Positions 46,120 to 53,839 of a stretch of 64,000 bases of DNA are shown here, piece after piece; within the stretch, counting starts at the first letter, position 1; the number at the start of each line of letters is the position of its first letter. The DNA comes from Vagococcus humatus (GTDB lineage: Bacteria > Bacillota > Bacilli > Lactobacillales > Vagococcaceae): positions 1 to 64,000 of the forward strand of contig NZ_PXZH01000001.1 of assembly GCF_003950325.1 (NCBI RefSeq), written 5' to 3'. Both the position numbers and the translations under genes were made by a program. The notes under the pieces are model-generated. The model was not told the DNA's origin and did no database searches. It saw only the letters and a list, made by a program, of their open reading frames with translations.

Positions 46120-46172
46120 TGTTAGAAAACCTAACATGGTTTGTTGACAAGTTTTTTTTCAACTGATATTCT
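46120..46172 (+). promoter_or_regulatory. glnRA promoter with GlnR operator
   Basis: TGTTAGAAAACCTAACA (46120-46136) is a perfect GlnR box (TGTNA-N7-TNACA). It stands 7 nt before a strong promoter, TTGACA (46144-46149), 17 nt, TATTCT (46167-46172). This predicts autorepression of glnR-glnA when nitrogen is plentiful. Confidence 0.88.
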
Positions 46173-46201
46173 GAACTCAGTTGTAAGAAAAGGTGATAGC
46201 A

Positions 46202-46570
46202 ATGGGGGAAAAAGAGTTACGAAAATCAATGGCAGTTTTTCCAATTGGTACAGTCATTCGTTTGACTGGGCTAACTGCTCGGCAGATTAGATATTATGAA
46301 GAACAAGAATTGGTATTTCCAAAACGAAGTGAAGGAAATCGCCGCTTATTTTCTTTAAATGATGTTGATCGGCTATTAGATATTCATGATTTCTTAAAAG
46401 ATAGGTTCACTATGGCAGATATTCGCCAGTATTATGCACTAGAAAAAGAAAAACAACAGAGAAAAGAGCAAGAGATGACGGATAGACAAGTTCGCCGTTT
46501 GTTTCAAGATGAACTGTTAAGTGAAAGTGGCCTAAGTAATCCTACCGTAAACTCACACAACTTACGCTAA
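46202..46570 (+). CDS. glnR: MerR-family nitrogen regulator GlnR
   Basis: The 122-residue protein has a MerR-type winged helix (FPIGTVIRLTGLTARQIRYYEEQELVFPKRSEGNRRLFS) and a C-terminal tail that in the family senses feedback-inhibited glutamine synthetase. The ATG at 46202 follows AAAGGTGAT at 7 nt; an upstream GTG (46193) overlaps that site. glnA follows 30 nt later, and a perfect GlnR box precedes the promoter. Confidence 0.94.
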   Translation: MGEKELRKSMAVFPIGTVIRLTGLTARQIRYYEEQELVFPKRSEGNRRLFSLNDVDRLLDIHDFLKDRFTMADIRQYYALEKEKQQRKEQEMTDRQVRRLFQDELLSESGLSNPTVNSHNLR

Positions 46571-46600
46571 TTAATCCACCTATTTGAAGGGATGACTTGC

Positions 46601-47941
46601 ATGAAAAAAGATGAGAAAAGAATTGCTGAGATTAAAACGATTGCCCAAGATGAAAATGTTCGTTTTTTACGTTTAATGTTTACTGATGTATTAGGAACTA
46701 TTAAAAATGTTGAGGTACCTATTAGTCAGCTAGACAAAGTATTGGACAACAAAATGATGTTCGATGGTTCTTCCATTGAGGGATTCGTTCGGATTGAAGA
46801 AAGTGATATGTATTTATATCCTGATTTAGATACTTGGTTAATTTTTCCATGGGAAAGTGATTGCGGGAAAGTAGCTCGGTTGATTTGTGATATCTATACA
46901 CCAAGTGGGGAAGCTTTTAAGGGAGATCCTCGTGGCAATTTGAAAAGAGTTGTTAAAGAAATGCAAGAATTTGGCTTTACTTCTTTTAACTTAGGACCAG
47001 AACCAGAATTCTTTTTATTTAAGTTAGATGAAAATCATCGTCCAACTCGTCATCTAAATGATCAAGGTGGTTATTTCGACTTATCTCCAACAGATTTAGG
47101 AGAAAATTGTCGCCGCGATATTGTGCTGGAATTAGAACGTTTAGGGTTTGAAGTAGAAGCTTCTCATCATGAATGTGCTCCAGGTCAACATGAAATTGAT
47201 TTTAAATATGCCGATGTAGTCGAGGCATGTGATAATATCCAAACATTCAAACTTGTGGTTCGTACAATCGCTAGAAAACATGGCCTTCACGCTACGTTTA
47301 TGCCTAAACCGTTGTTTGGGATTGCTGGTTCAGGGATGCACTGTAACATGTCGTTATTTAACGAACAAGGCAATGCCTTCTTTGATGAAAATGGCCCAAG
47401 ACAACTAAGTCCTTATGCTTATCAATTTTTAGCTGGTTTACTAGAACATGCCCGTGGTTACACAGCGATTTGTAACCCAATCGTTAATTCTTATCGCCGA
47501 TTAGTAGCTGGATTTGAAGCCCCTGTTTATGTAGCTTGGAGTGGTCAAAACCGTTCGCCTTTAATCAGAGTTCCTGAATCTCGCGGATTGTCTACGCGGT
47601 TAGAATTACGATCAGTAGATCCAGCTGCCAATCCTTATTTAGCTATGGCAGTTTTGTTGGAATGTGGACTAGATGGGATTAGAAACCAATTAGAAGCTCC
47701 AGCTGAGATTAACCGAAACATTTATGTGATGACCGACGAAGAACGTCAAGAGGCAAATATTACTGACTTGCCTTCAACCCTTTATAATGCAGTAAAAGCA
47801 TTGAAACAGGATGAAGTGGTGAAGAGAGCGCTAGGTCATCATATTTTTGAAAATTTTGTAGAAGCAAAAAGTTTGGAATGGAATGCTTATCGTCAACAAG
47901 TATCAGAATGGGAAATTGAGCAGTATTTAGAATTGTATTAA
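46601..47941 (+). CDS. glnA: Glutamine synthetase, type I
   Basis: Makes glutamine from glutamate, ammonia and ATP; dodecameric. The 446 residues contain [16 protein letters not shown], the metal-binding GPEPEFFLF, the ATP-binding [18 protein letters not shown], and the glutamate/flap residues around [11 protein letters not shown]. The length and absence of an adenylylation-site extension fit the GSI-alpha form regulated by feedback and GlnR. The ATG at 46601 is preferred, 7-8 nt after GAAGGG. Confidence 0.96.
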   Translation: MKKDEKRIAEIKTIAQDENVRFLRLMFTDVLGTIKNVEVPISQLDKVLDNKMMFDGSSIEGFVRIEESDMYLYPDLDTWLIFPWESDCGKVARLICDIYTPSGEAFKGDPRGNLKRVVKEMQEFGFTSFNLGPEPEFFLFKLDENHRPTRHLNDQGGYFDLSPTDLGENCRRDIVLELERLGFEVEASHHECAPGQHEIDFKYADVVEACDNIQTFKLVVRTIARKHGLHATFMPKPLFGIAGSGMHCNMSLFNEQGNAFFDENGPRQLSPYAYQFLAGLLEHARGYTAICNPIVNSYRRLVAGFEAPVYVAWSGQNRSPLIRVPESRGLSTRLELRSVDPAANPYLAMAVLLECGLDGIRNQLEAPAEINRNIYVMTDEERQEANITDLPSTLYNAVKALKQDEVVKRALGHHIFENFVEAKSLEWNAYRQQVSEWEIEQYLELY

Positions 47942-47949
47942 GATAACTA

Positions 47950-47978
47950 AGAAGCGAGAAATTTTTCTCGCTTTTTTT
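47950..47978 (+). terminator. glnA terminator
   Basis: AGCGAG/CTCGCT stem and seven T. Confidence 0.85.
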
Positions 47979-48079
47979 GTTTGGTTAAATTTTTAATAAT
48001 GTCTAAACCAGTAGATTACAGTAGAAAAAAATAATGGTATACTTGAGTCAATGTAAAATATTAGAAAGAGGTGGCTTAC

Positions 48080-49801
48080 ATGACTTGGCAACAAGTATAT
48101 AAGCAGTGGCAGGAATTTCCTGAACTAGATTTATTTGTTAAAGATAATTTAAACCATTATAAAAATAACGAAGCAGAGTTAGAAGATGCTTTTTATGCAC
48201 CATTAGAATTTGGCACCGCAGGCATGAGAGGGATTATTGGAGCAGGTATTAACCGAATGAACATTTACACTGTTCGCCAAGCAACAGAAGGACTAGCTCA
48301 ACTAATTATTCAAAAAGGAGAAAAAGCTAAAAAACGAGGGGTAGCTATTGCCTACGATTCTAGACATCAATCCCCAGAATTTGCAATGGAAGCAGCCAAA
48401 GTTTTGGCTTGCCGAGATATTCAAGCTTATGTATTTGAAAGTTTAAGACCTACCCCAGAACTTTCATTTGCGGTTCGACACTTTGATTGTGTAGCAGGTA
48501 TTATGATTACAGCTAGTCATAATCCAGCTGCCTATAATGGCTACAAAGTCTACGGAGAAGACGGGGGACAAATGCCGCCAAAAGATGCGGATGCTTTGAC
48601 TGAATTAGTAAGAAAAGTTGCTAACCCACTTACGGTTGAAACTGTAGAGAATGAACACCATCCTCTTATTCAAATAATAGGTGAGAAAGTGGATCAAGCT
48701 TACTTAGAAGAAATGAAAGCTGTTACCTTAGATCACTCATTAATTGAAACATACGGAAAAGAGTTAAAATTAGTTTTTACACCGTTACATGGAACAGGTA
48801 AAATGTTAGGGGAACGAGCATTAAAACAAGCTGGCTTCGAGCAATTTGTATTAGTCCCAGAACAAGCTATTCCAGATCCTAACTTTACCACAGTAAAATC
48901 TCCTAACCCTGAAGAATATAGTGCCTTTGAATATGCGATAGCTTTAGGTAAAGAAGAACAAGCGGATTTATTAATTGCCACTGATCCAGATGCAGATAGA
49001 TTAGGTGCTGCTGTTCGTTTGCCAGACGGAGAGTATCAAGTTTTAACTGGTAACCAACTTGCTGCATTAATGTTAGATTATATTTTAAATTATTTAGAAA
49101 CAACCAACCAAATGCCTAAAAATTCTGCTGTAGTTAAATCGATTGTGTCTAGTGAGTTAGCCACAGCTATTTGTGATAAACATCAAGTTAGTATGTTTAA
49201 TGTGTTAACTGGTTTTAAATTTATTGCAGAAAAAATTAAAGAATTTGAAACTAGCCAAACTCATCACTTTTTATTTGGGTTTGAAGAAAGTTACGGCTAT
49301 TTAGTTCAACCCTTTGTAAGAGATAAAGATGCTATTCAGGCGTTAATTTTATTAGCAGAAGTAGCAGCTTATTATAAAAAACAAGGCCTTACTTTGTATG
49401 ACGGTCTTCAACGTATCTTTAAAGAGTATGGATTCCACAAAGAAGTGACGATTCCAATCACAATGAGTGGGATTGAAGGAGTAGCTAAAATTAAACAAAT
49501 TATGAAAGAAACTAGGGAGAAAGAATTAACCGAATTTGGCGGGGAAAAAGTAATTTTAACAGAAGACTTTTTGAGTCAACAAGGAAAAGATTATATTACA
49601 AATCAAGAGCATAGATTAGAACTTCCTAGTGCCAATGTGTTAAAATATCATTTAGAAGATGGTAGTTGGGTAGCTATTCGTCCATCAGGGACAGAACCTA
49701 AAATTAAGTTTTACATGGGAGTTAAAGCAGAAAATCAAGCAGAAGCTACTAAAAAAATTGACTGCATAAAAGCTACCATTAACCAATTAACCGCTGACTA
49801 A
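48080..49801 (+). CDS. pgcA: Phosphoglucomutase / phosphomannomutase (alpha-D-phosphohexomutase)
   Basis: Interconverts glucose-1-P and glucose-6-P for cell-wall and glycolipid precursors. The 573 residues include the phosphoserine loop MITASHNPAAYNGYKVYG, the metal loop ATDPDADRLG, the sugar-binding loop FGFEESYGYLV and the phosphate-binding loop RPSGTEPKIKFY. The ATG at 48080 follows AGAGGTGG; the in-frame GTG at 48071 is part of that site. Confidence 0.93.
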   Translation: MTWQQVYKQWQEFPELDLFVKDNLNHYKNNEAELEDAFYAPLEFGTAGMRGIIGAGINRMNIYTVRQATEGLAQLIIQKGEKAKKRGVAIAYDSRHQSPEFAMEAAKVLACRDIQAYVFESLRPTPELSFAVRHFDCVAGIMITASHNPAAYNGYKVYGEDGGQMPPKDADALTELVRKVANPLTVETVENEHHPLIQIIGEKVDQAYLEEMKAVTLDHSLIETYGKELKLVFTPLHGTGKMLGERALKQAGFEQFVLVPEQAIPDPNFTTVKSPNPEEYSAFEYAIALGKEEQADLLIATDPDADRLGAAVRLPDGEYQVLTGNQLAALMLDYILNYLETTNQMPKNSAVVKSIVSSELATAICDKHQVSMFNVLTGFKFIAEKIKEFETSQTHHFLFGFEESYGYLVQPFVRDKDAIQALILLAEVAAYYKKQGLTLYDGLQRIFKEYGFHKEVTIPITMSGIEGVAKIKQIMKETREKELTEFGGEKVILTEDFLSQQGKDYITNQEHRLELPSANVLKYHLEDGSWVAIRPSGTEPKIKFYMGVKAENQAEATKKIDCIKATINQLTAD

Positions 49802-49821
49802 ACAAAAAGGAGTGATGGTGA

Positions 49822-50130
49822 TTGGGAATAGAGATAACGCCAGACTTGATTGTTCAAGTAAGCCATTTATACAAAGCGCTAAGTGATCCAACTCGTTTGC
49901 GCATTTTGACACTGCTAGAAGCTCATGAGGAGCTAAATGTCGGAAAGATTGTGGATAAAATTGGTTTAGAACAGTCAGCTGTGTCGCATCAGCTAAAGAT
50001 TTTACGAGATAACCATTTAGTTAAGACGAGAAAAGTAGGAAAAGTGGTTTATTATTCATTAGATGATGCCCATGTGGTAGATATCTTATCGGAAACGTTT
50101 GAACATATTTATCATCAAAAAAAGCTCTGA
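49822..50130 (+). CDS. ArsR/SmtB-family transcriptional regulator
   Basis: A 102-residue winged-helix protein: LYKALSDPTRLRILTLLEAHEELNVGKI and VSHQLKILRDNHLVKTRKVGKVVYYSLDD are the family's HTH and wing. The C-terminal DDAHVVDILSETFEHIYHQ has the D-H...H-H pattern of alpha5 metal-site regulators such as CzrA. TTG start with AAAGGAG upstream, 20 nt after pgcA. Target unknown; the palindrome at 50522-50546 is one candidate. Confidence 0.85.
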   Translation: MGIEITPDLIVQVSHLYKALSDPTRLRILTLLEAHEELNVGKIVDKIGLEQSAVSHQLKILRDNHLVKTRKVGKVVYYSLDDAHVVDILSETFEHIYHQKKL

Positions 50131-50156
50131 CATAGTAAAAGTCAGAGCTTTTTTAG
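50116..50156. terminator. Terminator between the arsR-type gene and the CMD gene
   Basis: AAAAAGCTCTGAC/GTCAGAGCTTTTT stem with A and T runs on both sides, between converging genes. Confidence 0.9.
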
Positions 50157-50162
50157 CATGAA

Positions 50163-50504
50163 TTATTTTTCGATAAGAGAGTTAGCGATATCTAGTGCTT
50201 TTGCACCGTAAACCGTAGAAGGTCCTCCGCCCATCATAATGGCTACGTTAACTACTTCAGCGATTTCTTCTAGAGTTGCACCCATCATGACACAAGAGCG
50301 TGTATGAGATAGAATACAGCCTTCACAACGAACTGCAATAGCAATTCCAAGAGAAATTAACTCTTTAGTTTTTTTATCAAGCGCTGCATCTTTAATGACT
50401 TCTCCGTGAACTTGTCCGAAAGCTTTCATAACGTCTGGAGACATTTTTCCGAGTAAGCGGTTATTTTCTCCTAGTTGTTTGAATTGATCTGTGTAATCTG
50501 CCAT
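50163..50504 (-). CDS. Carboxymuconolactone decarboxylase (AhpD-like) family protein
   Basis: The 113 residues carry the CMD core with an AhpD-type redox motif, CEGCILSH (CxxC plus downstream His), preceded by KELISLGIAIAVR. Such proteins often act as thiol-disulfide carriers or in peroxide defence; the exact role here is unknown. AAAGGATG precedes the start. A perfect 11-bp-arm palindrome lies just upstream (50522-50546). Confidence 0.82.
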   Translation of the reverse strand: MADYTDQFKQLGENNRLLGKMSPDVMKAFGQVHGEVIKDAALDKKTKELISLGIAIAVRCEGCILSHTRSCVMMGATLEEIAEVVNVAIMMGGGPSTVYGAKALDIANSLIEK

Positions 50505-50521
50505 TAAATAACATCCTTTCT

Positions 50522-50546
50522 TTATTTATACTGCTAGTATAAATAA
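50522..50546 (-). promoter_or_regulatory. Palindromic operator-like site upstream of the CMD gene
   Basis: TTATTTATACT-GCT-... with AGTATAAATAA: perfect 11-bp arms around 3 nt (AGC on the minus strand). It lies 18 nt upstream of the CMD start and so probably within or just after its promoter. Confidence 0.5.
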
Positions 50547-50582
50547 TTTGAAACCCAAATCAAAATATTATGCTTACAAGAA

Positions 50583-51410
50583 TTAGGCGTAATAGCTTCG
50601 GTCTTCTAATTTAAGTTCTTTTAGAATGATGGCAGCAGTTTCTTCAATGGATAAATCTGCTACATTGATAACAATACAGCCAAGTTGACGGTATAAATCA
50701 TTAGCGAATTCCAATTCTTCCTGAATTTTATCTAAGTTAGAATAAGAAGTGTTAGGATCTAGTCCGTAAGCTTTCATTCGTTCTTGTCTAATTTTATTTA
50801 AGATAATCGGGTCATTAGTCAAGCCAACAATTTTTTTAGGATCAACTTCCCACAATTGTTTAGGAATATGAGCTTGAGGGACTAAAGGTAAATTGGCCAC
50901 TTTTAGATTTTTATTGGCTAAAAATAAACTAAGAGGAGTTTTAGAAGTACGTGAAACACCTAGTAATACAATATCTGCTTCTAGAAAACCTTTAGGATCT
51001 TTCCCGTCATCATACTTAACCGCAAATTCCATGGCATTAATTCGGTTAAAGTAATTTTGATTAAGGGAGTGAAGTGCACCAGCTACACGACTTGGTTGCT
51101 CACCAGAACGTCTGTAGATTTCGTTCATAATAGGGGACATTAGATCCATGCAAAACAAGTTGTGCTCACCGCAATATTCATTGGCTATATGAACAAATTG
51201 ATCAGAAGTCAGAGTGTGGATGACAATGGCATCATGGTCATCAGCGTCTTTTAACGCACGGAGTAATTCGTCCTTTTCAGTAATAAATGTTCGTCTAACT
51301 AAAGTGATATTGACATTTAGATATTGGGCAATGGAAGCTTGCGCAATTTTGGCTGCTGTTTCTCCTACTGAATCAGAAATAATATAAATATAGATATTTG
51401 TTTTGGTCAT
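50583..51410 (-). CDS. Pyruvate, phosphate dikinase regulatory protein-like kinase/phosphorylase (DUF299)
   Basis: Bifunctional ADP-dependent kinase and Pi-dependent pyrophosphorylase that switches PPDK (or PEP synthase) off and on. The 275 residues include IISDSVGETAAKIAQA at the N-terminus and the P-loop LGVSRTSKTPLSLFLAN. The ATG at 51410 has AAGGGGAA upstream; a longer frame to 51464 would cross the promoter region shared with the Fur-family gene. No PPDK gene is in the window. Confidence 0.87.
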   Translation of the reverse strand: MTKTNIYIYIISDSVGETAAKIAQASIAQYLNVNITLVRRTFITEKDELLRALKDADDHDAIVIHTLTSDQFVHIANEYCGEHNLFCMDLMSPIMNEIYRRSGEQPSRVAGALHSLNQNYFNRINAMEFAVKYDDGKDPKGFLEADIVLLGVSRTSKTPLSLFLANKNLKVANLPLVPQAHIPKQLWEVDPKKIVGLTNDPIILNKIRQERMKAYGLDPNTSYSNLDKIQEELEFANDLYRQLGCIVINVADLSIEETAAIILKELKLEDRSYYA

Positions 51411-51478
51411 AAAAGTTCCCCTTCTTGATTTTCTCTTAACATTATTATAGCATATATTTGACAAAGAAAAGGGTGGAT

Positions 51479-51943
51479 ATGATGGGAGAAAGACAACTCA
51501 ATCAAGCATTAGAGCTTTTAAAAGCACAAGGATTTAAATATACTAAAAAACGGGAAAAAATGTTAACTTTTTTTATTCATCAGGATAAATATGTAAGTGC
51601 TAAAGAAGTATATGATTTTATGAGTACTTCTTTTGAAGGCATTAGTTATGATACTATTTACCGCAATTTAAATGATTTTGTAGAATTAGGTCTTTTAGAA
51701 GAAACTGAATTAAACGGGGAACGAAAATTTAGGTATCATTGTGGGCATCATGTAGGCCATCACCATCATTTTATTTGTTTAACTTGTGGCTCTACTAAAG
51801 AGATTACCATTTGTCCAATGAATGACTTAGGGGATGAGTTAGACGGATATGAGATTGAAGGGCACCGCTTTGAAATTTTTGGCATTTGTCCAAATTGCTT
51901 AAAAAGTGATAAAAAAATGATAGATACGCAAAAGAATAGTTGA
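51479..51943 (+). CDS. Fur-family metalloregulator (Fur/Zur type)
   Basis: The 154-residue protein has the N-terminal winged helix (GFKYTKKREKMLTFF, GISYDTIYRNLNDFVELGLLEE) and a C-terminal metal-binding domain with HCGHHVGHHHHFICLTCGS and a second CPNC pair, the structural zinc site. The His-rich stretch suits Zn or Fe sensing, so Fur or Zur is likelier than PerR, but sequence alone does not decide. The ATG pair at 51479/51482 follows AAAAGGG; the TTG at 51458 overlaps a -35-like TTGACA. Confidence 0.82.
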   Translation: MMGERQLNQALELLKAQGFKYTKKREKMLTFFIHQDKYVSAKEVYDFMSTSFEGISYDTIYRNLNDFVELGLLEETELNGERKFRYHCGHHVGHHHHFICLTCGSTKEITICPMNDLGDELDGYEIEGHRFEIFGICPNCLKSDKKMIDTQKNS

Positions 51944-51968
51944 CGTAAATTTACTGATTCGCTATAAT
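51940..51968 (+). promoter_or_regulatory. rpsU promoter
   Basis: TTGACG (51940-51945), 17 nt, TATAAT (51963-51968). It overlaps the last codons of the Fur-family gene. The leader contains a GTTTAAT/ATTAAAC hairpin near 51990-52008. Confidence 0.7.
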
Positions 51969-52052
51969 ACTATAAGAACAGTTTTTTAGTGTTTAATAAT
52001 CATTAAACGATGAAAAACGGTTACTTTTCAAGCTCGGAGGGAGGGAATTTAC

Positions 52053-52229
52053 ATGTCAAAAACAGTCGTTCGTAAAAACGAATCTCTTGATGATGCTCTT
52101 CGTCGCTTCAAACGTTCCGTTTCTAAAACTGGTACTTTACAAGAATATCGTAAACGCGAATACTATGAAAAACCTAGTGTTAAGCGTAAGAAAAAATCTG
52201 AAGCAGCTAGAAAACGTAAGAAATTTTAG
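52053..52229 (+). CDS. rpsU: 30S ribosomal protein S21
   Basis: A 58-residue basic protein: it starts [20 protein letters not shown], continues [20 protein letters not shown] and ends in a Lys/Arg-rich tail ([14 protein letters not shown]). GGAGGGAGGG precedes the ATG at 52053. It is followed 25 nt later by yqeY, the usual Bacillota order. Confidence 0.97.
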   Translation: MSKTVVRKNESLDDALRRFKRSVSKTGTLQEYRKREYYEKPSVKRKKKSEAARKRKKF

Positions 52230-52254
52230 TTTTCTGTGATAGGAGCTGAACGAA

Positions 52255-52704
52255 ATGTCGCTTATTAACGTGTTAAACGAAGATATAAAAAAAGCGATGA
52301 AAGCTAAGGATAAACCAACCTTAGCAGTCTTAAGAATGTTGAAATCCGCCATTCAAAATGAGCAAATCAACAAAGGGCAACCGTTAACTGCAGATGAGGA
52401 ATTAACAGTACTGGCTCGAGAAATGAAACAGCGTAAAGATTCATTAGAATCCTTTACACAAGCTGGACGCGATGATTTGGTCGAACAAGTAAAAGCGGAA
52501 ATTGTGGTGGTAGAAACCTATATGCCAAAACAATTAACAGAAACAGAACTAAGCACAATCCTTTCAGAAGTCATTCAACAAGTGGGGGCAACCTCTATGA
52601 AAGATTTTGGTAAAGTGATGGGTGCTGCTATGCCTAAAGTTAAAGGTAAAGCTGATGGTAATCAAGTTCAGTCGCTGGTTAAACAGTTGTTAAAAACCAC
52701 ATAG
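52255..52704 (+). CDS. yqeY: GatB/YqeY domain protein
   Basis: A 149-residue protein of the YqeY family, related to the tRNA-binding tail of GatB: SLINVLNEDIKKAMKAKDKPTLAVLRMLKSAI, and the C-terminal TSMKDFGKVMGAAMPKVKGKADGNQVQSLV. Thought to bind tRNA-like elements; function not firmly known. Co-transcribed with rpsU, ended by a terminator. Confidence 0.92.
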   Translation: MSLINVLNEDIKKAMKAKDKPTLAVLRMLKSAIQNEQINKGQPLTADEELTVLAREMKQRKDSLESFTQAGRDDLVEQVKAEIVVVETYMPKQLTETELSTILSEVIQQVGATSMKDFGKVMGAAMPKVKGKADGNQVQSLVKQLLKTT

Positions 52705-52713
52705 ATTAAGATT

Positions 52714-52746
52714 AAAATCCCAAGATGATTCTTGGGATTTTTTTAT
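52714..52746 (+). terminator. rpsU-yqeY terminator
   Basis: AAATCCCAAGA/TTCTTGGGATTT stem with T run. Confidence 0.9.
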
Positions 52747-52843
52747 TTGCCTAAGGAGCGGACAGATTCTTTTACCCATCTTTAAATTGTGGTATGATTT
52801 GAGTATAATATGATGATAAATCAATAAAGGAGTTGTTCCGTTT

Positions 52844-53812
52844 TTGATAGAACAAGAAAAATATTCGATTGAGTTACAAGTATATAGTCAAGAAGAATTA
52901 CATCAGTTATTTGGAGCTCAAGATAAATTTTTAAAATTAATAGAAGACAATCAACATGTGACGATTCATAATCGTGGAGAAATTATTCAAGTTTCAGGTG
53001 AAGAAGTAGCTGTTCAGCGAACGGTTGCTGTGTTGAAAAAATTAAGGCTATTAATTAACCGAGGAGTTCCTGTAAATACACCAGATGTTGTTACAGGGCT
53101 AAAAATGGCCAATCAAGGCACTTTGGATTATTTTTTAGATATGTATGAAGAAGAAATTTTAAAAGATCATACAGGAAAACCTATTCGTGTAAAAAGTTTA
53201 GGACAAAAGCATTACATTGATACGATTAAGAAAAAAGATATTACGTTTGGCATTGGGCCAGCTGGAACTGGTAAAACCTATTTAGCAGTAGTTATGGCTG
53301 TTCAAGCTTTGAAACAAGGGCAAGTCCAAAAAATTATTTTGACAAGACCGGCAGTTGAAGCAGGAGAAAGTTTAGGTTTTTTACCAGGGGACTTAAAGGA
53401 GAAGGTGGATCCTTATTTACGTCCGGTGTATGATGCGTTATATTCTGTTTTTGGTGTAGATCATACCAATCGTTTAATGGAGCGAGGTATTATTGAAATT
53501 GCGCCCCTTGCTTATATGCGTGGTCGTACTTTAGAAGACTCTTTTGTTATTTTAGATGAAGCTCAAAATACAACTATTGCTCAAATGAAAATGTTTTTAA
53601 CTCGGTTAGGCTTTAACTCTAAGATGATTGTCAACGGAGACGTGTCTCAGATTGACTTACCTAGAGGAGTGACTAGTGGTTTAGTCCATGCTTCTAGACA
53701 TTTAACTCATATTCGCCGAATTGGCTTTGTTACTTTTGAGTCAAGTGATGTAGTGAGACATCCAGTTGTAGCTGAAATCATTGATGCATACGAACAAGAG
53801 AATAAGTCCTAA
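52844..53812 (+). CDS. phoH: PhoH-like ATPase
   Basis: A 322-residue P-loop ATPase of the PhoH family: N-terminal KH-like region, then FGIGPAGTGKTYLAVVMAV (Walker A), ILTRPAVEAGESLGFLPGDL, and FVILDEAQNTTIAQMKMFLTRLG (Walker B). The start is a TTG about 11 nt after AAAGGAG. It heads phoH-pgpH-ybeY-dgkA-era-recO, a conserved group linked to ribosome and RNA processing. Confidence 0.93.
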   Translation: MIEQEKYSIELQVYSQEELHQLFGAQDKFLKLIEDNQHVTIHNRGEIIQVSGEEVAVQRTVAVLKKLRLLINRGVPVNTPDVVTGLKMANQGTLDYFLDMYEEEILKDHTGKPIRVKSLGQKHYIDTIKKKDITFGIGPAGTGKTYLAVVMAVQALKQGQVQKIILTRPAVEAGESLGFLPGDLKEKVDPYLRPVYDALYSVFGVDHTNRLMERGIIEIAPLAYMRGRTLEDSFVILDEAQNTTIAQMKMFLTRLGFNSKMIVNGDVSQIDLPRGVTSGLVHASRHLTHIRRIGFVTFESSDVVRHPVVAEIIDAYEQENKS

Positions 53813-53839
53813 CAGTTTTTTTAAGTCAGGAGGATCTAT

